Of a stretch of DNA of 64,000 bases, positions 8,190-16,944 are shown piece by piece; position 1 is the stretch's first letter; each line of letters begins with the position of its first letter. The stretch is from Rathayibacter sp. SW19 (GTDB taxonomy: Bacteria; Actinomycetota; Actinomycetes; Actinomycetales; Microbacteriaceae). The notes under the pieces were generated by a model. It had not been told where the DNA came from. It did no database searches and worked only from the letters and a program-made list of their open reading frames with translations. The position numbers were made by a program, and so were the translations under genes. Location of the stretch: positions 3,968,001 through 4,032,000 of the forward strand of contig NZ_CP133020.1 of assembly GCF_030866825.1 (NCBI RefSeq), written 5' to 3'.

Positions 8190-8954
8190 CTAACGGTCGA
8201 CGAGTGTGACCTCAAACGAATGCATGTCAGGGCGGTAGCAGTGGCGCCCATACTCAACAGCGCGACCCGAGCTGTCATATGCGGTCCTGTCCATGGTGAG
8301 CACCGGTGCGCCCTTGTCCATGTCCAGCAGCTTGCTCTCCGGGTTAGTCGCTCGCCTGGCCCCGATGCGCTCGCGGGCGACGCGCATGGTCGTGCCTCGG
8401 GCGCGCAAGACCTGATACAGGCCATAGCGCGTGAGATCGCTTTCACTCAGGTCTGCGAAATCCGCAGGGAGATGATTCTCGAGGATCGCGACGGGTGTGT
8501 CATCGGCGCTGCGCAAGCGCCGCAGATGCAGCACCGGTGAGCCCTCTGCCACCACGAGTAGCGCCGCTATCGCCTCGTCGGCCGGAATGACCTCGCGCAC
8601 GAGGAGGACGGTTGACGGATGCCTGCCCGAGCGTTCGAGATCTTCGTGCAGACTTGTGAGCTCCACCTGACGGGTGATCTCACCGTGCACAACCTGAGTG
8701 CCGATTCCCCGACGCCTTACAAGAAGGCCTTTGTCTACGACGTCTTGGATCGCTCTGCGGATAGTCGGCCGTGACAAGCCAAGCCGCTCGCTGAGCGCAA
8801 CTTCGTTCTCCAGTTTTGCCCCTGCCGGGAGCCGACCGTCGCGAATAGCCTCTTCGATTCGTGTCGCAACTTGGTAATACAACGGGATCGGACCTGAACG
8901 ATCAATGCTCATGAACAAATCCGTTGACAGCGTGGTGTCTGCTGTGTCGCTCAT
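8190..8954 (-). CDS. GntR-family (HutC/UTRA) transcriptional regulator
   Basis: A 254-residue repressor. Residues about 18-88 form the GntR winged helix (PLYYQVATRIEEAIRDGRLP, then LSERLGLSRPTIRRAIQDVVDKGLLVRRRGIGTQV in the recognition part). Residues about 100-250 are a UTRA effector domain, which usually binds a sugar, sugar phosphate or related metabolite. The start at 8954 has GGTGA upstream; Met15 is an alternative. It lies in the middle of the inositol locus, its own promoter contains a TGT-N4-ACA site (8998-9007), and the same element occurs at the other promoters of the locus, so it is the obvious local regulator. The effector may be an inositol-derived phosphate. Confidence 0.9.
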   Translation of the reverse strand: MSDTADTTLSTDLFMSIDRSGPIPLYYQVATRIEEAIRDGRLPAGAKLENEVALSERLGLSRPTIRRAIQDVVDKGLLVRRRGIGTQVVHGEITRQVELTSLHEDLERSGRHPSTVLLVREVIPADEAIAALLVVAEGSPVLHLRRLRSADDTPVAILENHLPADFADLSESDLTRYGLYQVLRARGTTMRVARERIGARRATNPESKLLDMDKGAPVLTMDRTAYDSSGRAVEYGRHCYRPDMHSFEVTLVDR

Positions 8955-8997
8955 TGCTCACCCCGGCTTTCTATGGCAGGACGCATCCCATTGTATA

Positions 8998-9007
8998 TGT
9001 GCTGACA
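8998..9007 (-). promoter_or_regulatory. gntR promoter operator TGTGCTGACA
   Basis: On the minus strand TTGTTT, a 17-bp spacer and TATACA make a plausible promoter for the GntR gene, and the palindrome TGTCAGCACA (minus strand) lies between the two boxes. This predicts negative autoregulation. Confidence 0.5.
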
Positions 9008-9029
9008 TTATCAGAAACAACGACGCGTG

Positions 9030-10184
9030 CTACGCAAGGGCGGTCGCCGCCGCCTCGCCTCCGAGGGGAATGCCCCGACTCGCCGCGAGCGCACGGGTGA
9101 TCTTCTGCCCCGTCACGACGTCGAGTCGGCCCTGCGCCGACCCGGTCGGCGGTGCCGTCCGCTCCGTCACCATGCGGTGGAACGCGACCAGTTCGCGTTC
9201 GAAAGCCTCCGCGACATCGCGGACGACTTCGACCGACTCTCCCTCGCCGTCCCGCGAGACGATGCGCAGCTCCGTCGGGGCATTGAGCAGATACGGCACG
9301 GTGAACTCAAGCTCGAGGCTGCCGGTCGTGTGATGCATCGTCACGGTTTCGCGATAGCGCGGATAGTTCTCCAGATAATGCCAATGCAGATGGAAACGCA
9401 CCTCATCCGAGATAGTGCCGGAGACCTCCAGAGACCCCGGCGCATCCTGCGTCGCCCACAGTGTCGCACGCTCGATGTCGCGAATCTGTCCGAACAGGCT
9501 GCGCACCAGCGAGATATCGTGAATGAGACTACCCAGAATCACGTTCGCGTACAGGTCGCCGAACTCGCGCGGTGCCTCAGCTCCGATGGCCTCCCGGATC
9601 ACCGCGTGACCGGCGTCGACGACGGCGGCGAGGGCATCCGGATCCGCGTCGTGCACCGGCCGCCGAATGTTCGCGTAGGCGAGTTGCGACGGCCCGCTCG
9701 GGTGCAGCACTTCGACATTCACATAACGCATTTCGGATGCCGTGGGCAAGCGTTCGCGTAGCCGCTGTACGGCCACGTCATATTCCTTCATGTACGCGAG
9801 AAGGAGCAGCGGTCTGTCCGCCACGGCCTCGGCGGCCTGCAGCCTGTCGATCTCGGCCAGCGTGTAGGCCAGCGGCTTTTCGCAGAACACGCCGACACCG
9901 CGCCTCACGCATTCTGCCGCCGCATCTCCGTGCGAGCCCGACGTGAGCAGCAGCACACCGTCGAGCGACTCCCGCTCGAGCATCTCGTCCAAGCTCGTGT
10001 GTCGATGTTCCGACCCGACACCGAACTGCTCGCCGACTGCGTTCGTCGCGGTGGCTGACAGGTCGGCGACGGCTGCGATCTCAAACAGGTCCCACCGTCG
10101 TTGCAACAGCGGGAGGTGCACAGACTGAGCCACGGCGCCGAGGCCTGCGACACCGACCCGGATTCTGCGAGTGGTTACAGCCAC
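9030..10184 (-). CDS. Gfo/Idh/MocA-family oxidoreductase (IolG-like role)
   Basis: A 384-residue NAD(P)-dependent dehydrogenase. The N-terminal Rossmann fold shows IRVGVAGLGAVAQSVHLPLL, and the EKP motif FCEKPLAYTLAEID follows at about residue 100; the C-terminal half is the alpha/beta substrate domain (SLIHDISLVRSLFG contains the usual HD motif). The GTG start at 10184 is chosen because GGGAGG lies nine bases upstream; it overlaps the end of the IolE-like gene by ten bases. In an inositol cluster the expected reaction is oxidation of an inositol to an inosose, but the family covers many polyols. Confidence 0.85.
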   Translation of the reverse strand: MAVTTRRIRVGVAGLGAVAQSVHLPLLQRRWDLFEIAAVADLSATATNAVGEQFGVGSEHRHTSLDEMLERESLDGVLLLTSGSHGDAAAECVRRGVGVFCEKPLAYTLAEIDRLQAAEAVADRPLLLLAYMKEYDVAVQRLRERLPTASEMRYVNVEVLHPSGPSQLAYANIRRPVHDADPDALAAVVDAGHAVIREAIGAEAPREFGDLYANVILGSLIHDISLVRSLFGQIRDIERATLWATQDAPGSLEVSGTISDEVRFHLHWHYLENYPRYRETVTMHHTTGSLELEFTVPYLLNAPTELRIVSRDGEGESVEVVRDVAEAFERELVAFHRMVTERTAPPTGSAQGRLDVVTGQKITRALAASRGIPLGGEAAATALA

Positions 10185-11077
10185 TTTCTCAATGCCTCCC
10201 GGTTCGTGCCGTGGTCGACAACGATCTGAGCCGGATCGTCGTCGATGCGCGGGATGGTGTCTTGCTCGACGATCAGCCAACCGTCAAAGCCGCTGGCGAC
10301 GACCTCGTTCATGATGCCGTTCAGATCCAGATCTCCCTCCCCGAACGGCACGAACGCCCGACCGGCCCAAACTGCCCGCATGTCGCCTTTGCCCTTCACG
10401 ACGGATTCCAGAACACTGCTGCGCGCATCTTTGAGGTGCAAGTGGTTGATGCGCTTTCTCCAGCGACGCCATCCGGTGAGCGGATCGCCACCACCGAGAA
10501 TGAGGTGGCCGGTGTCGAAGGTGAGCCCGACATCCGTGCGGCTCAATAGCTGGTCGATCTCGGCAGGAGTTTCGACATAGGTGCAAGCGTGATGGTGGAA
10601 CGTCGGCTCCAGCCCACGGCCGCGCACGCGTTCGACGGCGCGCGTGACATTGTCTGCGTACGGTTTCCACTGCTCGTCGGTCAGCGCGAACTGCGCTCCT
10701 CCACCCGGATTTGCCCTACGCATGGCGGAGCCGCTGCATGCCAGCGTTGGCAGTGGTAACCTGCTCGGCTCACCCTCGGCCGCCTCGACGAAAACATCGA
10801 GTGTGTCGTCGAGTGTCGCCAGCGCCGCGTCGAACGCCTCGCCATCGGAGAAGGGCAGATCGATCCAGCCGCCTGCGAGTTCGAGGCCGTAGCGGGTCAG
10901 TCGTTCTCGCAACTCGGCATCGCGCCCCAGAAACCCGACGGGCCCCATGTCTACCCCGGCATAGCCGGTGTCACGCAGGACTGTACACACCTCGTCAGCA
11001 TTTGCAAGCTTGACACCATCCTCAGGACTCAACTCGAAAACGCCGAAGCTGACCGGCGCACCCGCCACCGTAATCAT
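10175..11077 (-). CDS. IolE/IolI-like TIM-barrel enzyme (inosose dehydratase or isomerase)
   Basis: A 300-residue AP-endonuclease-2-type TIM barrel. It opens with APVSFGVFE, the form seen in actinobacterial IolE relatives, and has metal-binding stretches FHHHACTYVE, FDTGHL, NHLHLKD and the terminal WLIVEQD. Start at 11077 has AAGGAG six bases upstream; a longer in-frame start at 11116 lacks one. It is translated together with the oxidoreductase downstream and has two TGT-N4-ACA sites upstream. The likely reaction is dehydration of scyllo-inosose to 3D-trihydroxycyclohexanedione or inosose isomerisation. Confidence 0.8.
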   Translation of the reverse strand: MITVAGAPVSFGVFELSPEDGVKLANADEVCTVLRDTGYAGVDMGPVGFLGRDAELRERLTRYGLELAGGWIDLPFSDGEAFDAALATLDDTLDVFVEAAEGEPSRLPLPTLACSGSAMRRANPGGGAQFALTDEQWKPYADNVTRAVERVRGRGLEPTFHHHACTYVETPAEIDQLLSRTDVGLTFDTGHLILGGGDPLTGWRRWRKRINHLHLKDARSSVLESVVKGKGDMRAVWAGRAFVPFGEGDLDLNGIMNEVVASGFDGWLIVEQDTIPRIDDDPAQIVVDHGTNREALRKWL

Positions 11078-11118
11078 CGGTACTCCTTCTTTGGATCCCG
11101 GATTGGCAAAGATCAATA

Positions 11119-11198
11119 TGTCTTTACAAACTCTAGTGCACGAGGGCGCCGCCTAGTAGCCGATATCGATGCCGCATTACCGCAGTCATGTTCGGACA
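11119..11198. promoter_or_regulatory. Two GntR-type operators upstream of the iolE-like operon
   Basis: TGTCTTTACA at 11119-11128 and TGTTCGGACA at 11189-11198 lie 42 and 112 bp upstream of the IolE-like start, their centres 70 bp apart. The first shares its flanks (ATATG...AA) with the site at 6317; the second is a perfect palindrome. The mgtC-family gene diverges from this region at 11246 and may be affected. No convincing -35 box was found. Confidence 0.5.
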
Positions 11199-11245
11199 TA
11201 CTATCATTATCTGTTACAGGCCGCGGAATCGGCCGAAAGGCAGAA

Positions 11246-11959
11246 ATGATCTCACTCGAACCGTTCTCGGCGTCGACGCTGACGCAGCTGCTGCTTCTCG
11301 TCGTCGCGTTCGTCCTCTCTGCTGTTATCGGATTCGAGCGACAGCGTCACCTCAAAAGCGCGGGGCTGCGTACGCACACTCTGGTCGGCCTTGGGGCGGC
11401 CGTGTTTACGCTCGTCTCCGCTTACGGGTTCAGCACCGTAATCGGCACGGAGGTCGTGCTTGACCCTTCCCGTATTGCCGCGCAGATCGTGTCCGGCATC
11501 GGCTTCCTCGGCGCGGGAGTCATCTTCGTGAGACAGAACGTCGTCAACGGGCTTACGACAGCAGCGTCCATCTGGGTGACGGCCGCCATCGGAATGGCAT
11601 GCGGGGCAGGCATGCTCGTGCTGGCGACATCCGCGACGCTTCTGTATCTCGCTGCGGTCGGCGTGCTCACGATTCTCGGCCGCAGGATTCCGACCATCGA
11701 CAAGGATCAGATCTTCATCGTGCAGTACAAGGAGGGTCGCGGCATTCTGCGTCTGATCCTGGTCGCAGCCACCCGGCTCGGCTACGAGGCGTCCCTGACA
11801 GACACACGCAAGATCGAGGCTGTAGGCAAGGCACCGCGCGTCATCGCACAGATGAAGTTCCACGCCAAAAAGCCAGGCCCGCTCGAAGACCTCGTCGAGG
11901 GCCTCTCGGAGATCCGCGGAGTCGTCTCGGTGAAGGTAACGAAGGAGGAGAACGACTGA
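11246..11959 (+). CDS. MgtC/SapB-family membrane protein
   Basis: A 237-residue protein with four to five N-terminal membrane helices carrying the MgtC signatures IGFERQR and GLRTHTLVGLGAAVFT, then GIGFLGAGVIF and GLTTAASIWVTAAIGMACG, and a soluble C-terminal ACT-like domain (about 155-237). MgtC proteins modulate F-type ATPase and Mg2+/phosphate homeostasis. The ATG at 11246 has GAAAGG upstream. It is the only gene in the inositol block with no obvious role in that pathway, reads against iolD and lies between the two iol transcription units. Confidence 0.9.
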   Translation: MISLEPFSASTLTQLLLLVVAFVLSAVIGFERQRHLKSAGLRTHTLVGLGAAVFTLVSAYGFSTVIGTEVVLDPSRIAAQIVSGIGFLGAGVIFVRQNVVNGLTTAASIWVTAAIGMACGAGMLVLATSATLLYLAAVGVLTILGRRIPTIDKDQIFIVQYKEGRGILRLILVAATRLGYEASLTDTRKIEAVGKAPRVIAQMKFHAKKPGPLEDLVEGLSEIRGVVSVKVTKEEND

Positions 11960-12012
11960 GCTGTTGTGGTGAGATTGCCGAAACAGCCGGCGCACAAGCT
12001 CCCGCCGCTCGG

Positions 12013-13911
12013 CTACCGGAGCAGCGGGCGCTGCACCGTGCGCTCATGCTCGTACTGAAGCCGAGCCCTCTGGGTCGACTCGAGAGCTGATACCGCGGCT
12101 ACCGGCACGTCCCACCACCCTTCTCCATCTGGCGAGAACAGCAGAGGGTCACTGTTCACGTGGATGAGAGTTGCCGTGTTGGATGCTTTAGCCCGGACGA
12201 GCGCGTCACGCAGGCGAGCGATCACATCCGGGGCCGGCTCGACTCGAATGACGTCGATGCCGAGGCTTGCCGCGTTCGCCGCCAGATCCACCGGGAGCCG
12301 CTCACCCGCCTCGAACCCGTTGTGCTCCTCATCGCGATACCGATATTTGGTGCCATAGCGCTGTGAACCGACCGTGTCGCTCAGAGCGCCGATCGACGCG
12401 AATCCGTCGTTCTGGACCAGCACGACGATCACCTTGATACCCTCGGCCACGGCCGTCACCAGTTCGGTATGCATCATCAGATAGGAGCCGTCACCGACCA
12501 TGATGAACACGTCACGATCCGGCGCACCGCGCTTGACTCCGAGTCCTCCGGCGATCTCGTAACCCATGCACGAGTATGCATACTCCACGTTGTAGCCGAG
12601 GTCATCACGCACACGCCACAACTTGTGCAGGTCGCCCGGTAGCGACCCTGCCGCGCAGACCACGACATCGCGTGGGGTGCACGCAGCGTTGACCGCACCG
12701 ATGATCTCCGCTTGCGCGGGAAGCGGTGCGCCGCTCGGCGTGAACGCCGCGTCAACGACGGCGTCCCAATGCGTTTTCTCGCGGGCAACTCGTGCGCCGT
12801 ACTCCGCGGAGGTGCGCGCGTCACCGAGGGCTGCGGTCAGCGCATCGAGAGCCTCACGCGCATCCGCGACGACCGGAATGCTACTGCCGAGCTTGAATGC
12901 ATCGAAGCCGGCGACGTTCACATTGACGAACGTCACGTCCGGATTCTGGAATGCCGACCGCGACCCCGTCGTGAAATCGCTGTACCGCGTCCCGATGCCG
13001 ATCACCAGGTCCGCGTCCGCCGCGAACCGGTTAGCAGCCGTGGTACCCGTCGCACCGACCGCTCCCAAACACAGCGCGTGATCCCACGGCAACGCGCCGA
13101 CGCCGGCCTGCGAGGTGCCGACCGCGATCCCGCTCGCTTCGACGAACGCACGCAATGAGCCGGCCGCATCCGAATAGATCACGCCGCCGCCCGCGACGAT
13201 GAACGGCTTCTTCGCGTTCCGGATGGCGTGCGCGGCACGCTCAAGCGCCTCACGATCCGGCTGCGGCCTGCGGATGTGCCATTCGCGGTCTTCGAGGAAC
13301 TCGACCGGCACGTCAAGCGCCTCGGCCTGCACATCCTCCGGCAGCGCGATCACGACGGCGCCGGTCTCCACGGGATCGGTGAGCACGCGGATGGCCGAAA
13401 GCGCGGCGGAGAACAACTGCTCCGGACGTTGCACTCGATCGAAGAAGCGCGACAACGGCTTGAACGCATCGTTGACGGACAGACTGCCATCGTGCGGCGC
13501 CTCGAGTCCTTGCAAAACCGGGTCGCCGACCCTCGTTGCGAACGTGTCAGAAGGCAGCAGCAGCACAGGCAGCCGGTTGGTCGTCGCCAAGGCAGCACCG
13601 GTGAGCATGTTGGTCGCACCTGGTCCAACGGACGACGTGCATGCGAAGGTTGCGCGACGGCGACGCATCCGGGCGAACCCGACGGATTCGTGCACCATCG
13701 CCTGCTCGTTGCGTGCCTGGTGGTACGGCATGAGCGTCGGATCCTCAACGGCAAACTGCTTGAGCGCCTGCCCGATGCCTGCAACGTTTCCGTGGCCGAA
13801 GATACCGAACATTCCGGGGATCGTTCGTTCCCGCAGCTCACCGTCAACTGTCCACTGGTGGGCGAGAAACTCCACAAGTGCCTGAGCGACGGTCATCCTC
13901 CTGGTCGTCAT
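12013..13911 (-). CDS. iolD: 3D-(3,5/4)-trihydroxycyclohexane-1,2-dione hydrolase
   Basis: A 632-residue thiamine-diphosphate enzyme that opens the ring of the diketo intermediate of inositol catabolism to 5-deoxy-glucuronate. N-terminal PYR domain has FGHGNVAGIGQAL and the conserved Glu region; the C-terminal PP domain has GDGSYLMMHTELVTA with the later VQNDGFASIGALS, the ThDP/Mg motif. Length agrees with IolD (about 630-650). The start at 13911 overlaps the iolB stop (ATGA). It is last in the iolC-aldolase-iolB-iolD operon and is convergent with mgtC. Confidence 0.95.
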   Translation of the reverse strand: MTTRRMTVAQALVEFLAHQWTVDGELRERTIPGMFGIFGHGNVAGIGQALKQFAVEDPTLMPYHQARNEQAMVHESVGFARMRRRRATFACTSSVGPGATNMLTGAALATTNRLPVLLLPSDTFATRVGDPVLQGLEAPHDGSLSVNDAFKPLSRFFDRVQRPEQLFSAALSAIRVLTDPVETGAVVIALPEDVQAEALDVPVEFLEDREWHIRRPQPDREALERAAHAIRNAKKPFIVAGGGVIYSDAAGSLRAFVEASGIAVGTSQAGVGALPWDHALCLGAVGATGTTAANRFAADADLVIGIGTRYSDFTTGSRSAFQNPDVTFVNVNVAGFDAFKLGSSIPVVADAREALDALTAALGDARTSAEYGARVAREKTHWDAVVDAAFTPSGAPLPAQAEIIGAVNAACTPRDVVVCAAGSLPGDLHKLWRVRDDLGYNVEYAYSCMGYEIAGGLGVKRGAPDRDVFIMVGDGSYLMMHTELVTAVAEGIKVIVVLVQNDGFASIGALSDTVGSQRYGTKYRYRDEEHNGFEAGERLPVDLAANAASLGIDVIRVEPAPDVIARLRDALVRAKASNTATLIHVNSDPLLFSPDGEGWWDVPVAAVSALESTQRARLQYEHERTVQRPLLR

Positions 13912-14864
13912 CGGTTGTCTCCATTCAATCTCGCATACGGCAGCCGCGGGTCGATCTCCTGACCGTCCCACATCCCGCGGACCCAGGCGTGTGCCGGGTC
14001 GTCCGTGATGTTCCAGACCCGCTCGTCGTCCGGGCCCGCCATCACATTCAGGTAGTACAGGTCGTAGCCCGGCGCCGCGGCGGCCGGGCCGTGATAGCCG
14101 AAGGGCACGAGTGCGATATCGCCCGTGCGAACGAGAGCGTTGGTCGCCATCTCTCCTCCCGACGACGTGTACGTGGCGAACATGCCGAATGGCGCGGCCC
14201 CGTCTGACCCACTCGCACCGCGCGTGACCGCGGTCTCGAAGTAGTAGATCTCCTCGAGTCGCGATTCCACGCCCGGCACGTGCTCGTCGTGCTTGTGCGC
14301 CGGATACGATGACCAGTTCTCGGCAGGCGTGATCACCTCACAGACGATCAGCTTCGCCGCGTCGAGCGCGCCTGGTGTTCCGAAGTTGTGCACCTGTCTG
14401 CTCGATCGTCCTGCTCCGCGCAGCTCGACGGGCACGTCGTCGCGCGCGATGTACTGCGTCGGTTTGCGAACGGATGCCGGCGCCTCGGCAACCGCGACCC
14501 TCCCGCTTCCCCTGATCGACAGCGAGCATCCTGCCCCGGCATAGAGCACATCCGTAGGCCCGTCGAAGACGCTGGAACGACCTCCCAATTCGTAGTCGTG
14601 CGACATGGCGCCACCATCACCATCACCGCCACTGCCGTCGCCATCGACGCCACCACCATCACCGACGTGCACCCGGAACGAGCCGGCGAGTGGAACGACG
14701 ATGCGCTCCACCTCGCCTGCGTCGAGCGCGAGCGCGGTGCCCGCTAACGGTTCGCCGATGCGGATTCCGGTGTGTCGCCATCCGTCGACCTGCGCGTCGA
14801 TAACGCTCGACCACCCGTCGCGCTTGGTTGTACCTGCCGGAAAAAGCCACTCGTTCGTTTGCAC
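13908..14864 (-). CDS. iolB: 5-deoxy-glucuronate isomerase
   Basis: A 318-residue double cupin that converts 5-deoxy-glucuronate to 5-dehydro-2-deoxy-gluconate. The cupin metal motif is visible in YPAHKHDEH...EEIYYFE, with GDIALVPFGYHGPAAAAPGYDLYYLNVMAG towards the end. I use the GTG at 14864 because GGAGGGGG is eight bases upstream; the in-frame GTG at 14882 directly abuts the preceding stop and has no ribosome site. An odd Gly/Asp-rich insertion (around residues 68-88: GDGGGVDGDGSGGDGDGG) interrupts the N-terminal cupin. It overlaps iolD by four bases. Confidence 0.92.
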   Translation of the reverse strand: MQTNEWLFPAGTTKRDGWSSVIDAQVDGWRHTGIRIGEPLAGTALALDAGEVERIVVPLAGSFRVHVGDGGGVDGDGSGGDGDGGAMSHDYELGGRSSVFDGPTDVLYAGAGCSLSIRGSGRVAVAEAPASVRKPTQYIARDDVPVELRGAGRSSRQVHNFGTPGALDAAKLIVCEVITPAENWSSYPAHKHDEHVPGVESRLEEIYYFETAVTRGASGSDGAAPFGMFATYTSSGGEMATNALVRTGDIALVPFGYHGPAAAAPGYDLYYLNVMAGPDDERVWNITDDPAHAWVRGMWDGQEIDPRLPYARLNGDNR

Positions 14865-14882
14865 CGGTTGTTCCCCCTCCAC

Positions 14883-15803
14883 TCAGGCGTGCACGAGCCG
14901 CGCCGCGGTGTCGACCACGCCGGCGACATCGCCATCCGCTGGATACAGAATGGTGCGCCCAACGACCAGACCGTGAACTCCGGGCAGCGCCAGCGCGTGC
15001 TCCCAGGAACGGTACGTCTCATCTGGCCTGCCGTTCAGGTCACCGCCGAGCAACAACGTCGGCAGTGTCGAGCCTTGCATGACGCGTTCCATCTGCGGAA
15101 CAACCGGCAGCTTGAGCCAGGTGTACGCCGAACTCGCGCCAAGCCCTGCCGCGATCGCCATGGAGATGATCACCGCTTCCGCGCTCAGGTCGTTGTGGAT
15201 GTGCCCGTCGGCCCATTCGCTGATGAACGGTTCGATCATGATCGGCAGTTTGCGCTCGGCCGCGTGGGTGACGGCGCGCGCCGTGCGCTCAAGGGTGCTC
15301 GCCGTGTGCTGGTCTGCGAGATTGATCCTCAGCAGGAGTTTGGCGAAGTCGAGACCCGATTCGGCGATCGAGTCGATGTCGTAGCTTGTGTAGCGGTCAT
15401 CCATTTCGAAGACCGCGCCGCGCAGCCCGCCCCGGTTCATCGAGCCGACGGCGATCTTGTCGTCGAGCACGCCCAGGATCGCCAGGTCCTCGATGATGTC
15501 CGGGGTTCCGAGCACGCCGTCCACACCGGGTCTGCTCAGCGCGAGTGCGAGCCGCTGCAGCAGGTCGTAGCGGTTGGCCATTGCCATGGCGTCATCCCCC
15601 ACACCCAGCGCACCGCGAGCGGGATGGTCCGCTGCGATGATGAACAGCCGGTTGTCTCCGACCGCGAGCGGCCTGCGTCGCCGAGCGTCGAGTGCGTGAG
15701 TTATCGCAGCCGGCTCCGTGAGCCTGACGCTGCGGATGTGCGCAAAGTCGCTCGCAGTCAGCGGTCCTTCGATCGTGTCGACCGGGAATTCACGCGGTGG
15801 CAT
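14883..15803 (-). CDS. Cgl0158-type (beta/alpha)8-barrel aldolase (IolJ-like)
   Basis: A 306-residue class I aldolase-like TIM barrel. Motifs include LFIIAADHPARGALG, GVLGTPDIIEDLAILG, LPIMIEPFISEW, AYTWLKLPVV with the presumed Schiff-base lysine, and LLLGGDLNG near the end. In actinobacterial iol clusters such proteins occupy the place of IolJ, cleaving 6-phospho-5-dehydro-2-deoxygluconate to dihydroxyacetone phosphate and malonate semialdehyde. Start at 15803 has GGGAG six bases upstream and overlaps iolC by 14 bases. The family is clear; the exact reaction is inferred from context. Confidence 0.82.
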   Translation of the reverse strand: MPPREFPVDTIEGPLTASDFAHIRSVRLTEPAAITHALDARRRRPLAVGDNRLFIIAADHPARGALGVGDDAMAMANRYDLLQRLALALSRPGVDGVLGTPDIIEDLAILGVLDDKIAVGSMNRGGLRGAVFEMDDRYTSYDIDSIAESGLDFAKLLLRINLADQHTASTLERTARAVTHAAERKLPIMIEPFISEWADGHIHNDLSAEAVIISMAIAAGLGASSAYTWLKLPVVPQMERVMQGSTLPTLLLGGDLNGRPDETYRSWEHALALPGVHGLVVGRTILYPADGDVAGVVDTAARLVHA

Positions 15804-16878
15804 TGACGTCTCCCGTCGCTGTGCCGCCGAGCGGGCCGCCGAGCAGGCCGGCATCGCCAGTGCCGACCGAAAGCGACCCGGCACGGAGGGCGTCCTCGAC
15901 CTCGTCACTGGATGGCATCGCGGTCGAGCACTCCAGTCGGGAGGCCACGATCGCCCCTGCGACATTCGAGAATGCGATCACCCGTTCCAACGGCCAGCCC
16001 TCGAGCAGGCCATGGCAAAGTGCCCCGCCGAAGCCGTCGCCGGCACCGAGCCCGTTGACGACCTCGACCGGGAACGCGCCGACCTCGACTGTTTCATCAC
16101 GAGTCTTCGCCAGCACACCGCGCGGCCCCTGCTTGACCACCGCAAGCTGCACGCCTCGATCGAGCAAAGCATCCGCTGCGCGCATCGGCTCGGTCTCGCC
16201 GACGGCGACCTCGCACTCTTCGGCATTGCCAACAGCGACCGTAACTTGCTCCAGCGCACGGGACACTTCGTGGTGCGCCACATCTCGTGATTCCCAGAAC
16301 ATCGGTCGGTAGTCGAGGTCGAGGATCGTCAGCGGCGCACGTCCGCGCGCTGCCCAGGCGGCGTGATGAGCCGAGCGGCTCGGCTCCTGCGAGAGCCCTG
16401 TCACCGTGGCCCAGAAGATCTTCGCGTCTGCGATCGCGGCCAGGTCCAGCTCGTCATCGTTGATCACGAGGTCCGGTGCGATCGGGGCCCGATAAAAGTA
16501 GATCGGAAAGTCATCAGGCGGGAAGACCTCACAGAACGTCACCGGGGTGTTCAAGCCCTCGACACCGCTGACGAACCGATCGTCGACTCCGAGCCGACTC
16601 AGTTCTCGGTGCACGAACCGTCCGAACGGATCGTTGCCGACCCTGGTAATCACGGCCGAACGCAGTCCATGCCGGGCTGCGGCAATCGAGACGTTGGTCG
16701 CGCTGCCACCGAGGAACTTCGCGAATGTCTCGACGTCCTCCAGTCCGACGCCATGCTGGAGCGGGTAGATGTCGACACCGACTCTGCCGATGGTAATGAC
16801 GTCGAAGCGATCTGACTGTGCGTGCTCAGGCAGTGCGCGCTCGGTCGGTGCCGGCTCCGTTGGTATGGGCTCTGTCAT
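15790..16878 (-). CDS. iolC: 5-dehydro-2-deoxygluconokinase
   Basis: A 362-residue PfkB/ribokinase-family kinase phosphorylating 5-dehydro-2-deoxygluconate. Signatures: FDVITIGRVGVDIYP at the N-terminus, FLGGSATNVSIAAARHG (sugar site) and VNGLGAGDGFGGALCHG (ATP site and catalytic Asp). I place the start at 16878 because the conserved region begins soon after; a GTG at 16929 is open upstream but would leave almost no leader behind the promoter. It is the first gene of the four-gene iol operon, whose promoter carries a GntR-type operator. Confidence 0.92.
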   Translation of the reverse strand: MTEPIPTEPAPTERALPEHAQSDRFDVITIGRVGVDIYPLQHGVGLEDVETFAKFLGGSATNVSIAAARHGLRSAVITRVGNDPFGRFVHRELSRLGVDDRFVSGVEGLNTPVTFCEVFPPDDFPIYFYRAPIAPDLVINDDELDLAAIADAKIFWATVTGLSQEPSRSAHHAAWAARGRAPLTILDLDYRPMFWESRDVAHHEVSRALEQVTVAVGNAEECEVAVGETEPMRAADALLDRGVQLAVVKQGPRGVLAKTRDETVEVGAFPVEVVNGLGAGDGFGGALCHGLLEGWPLERVIAFSNVAGAIVASRLECSTAMPSSDEVEDALRAGSLSVGTGDAGLLGGPLGGTATGDVNATA

Positions 16879-16944
16879 GCTGCGCGAAGGCCTTCTCTTC
16901 GTAAGAATCAGTGAATCCTCACGATACACGACTTTTGCCAGCTT

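Noticed and set aside
14899..15806. Long plus-strand frame over the aldolase gene
   Set aside because: Antisense to a gene with clear barrel motifs; translation rich in Arg and His with no domain.
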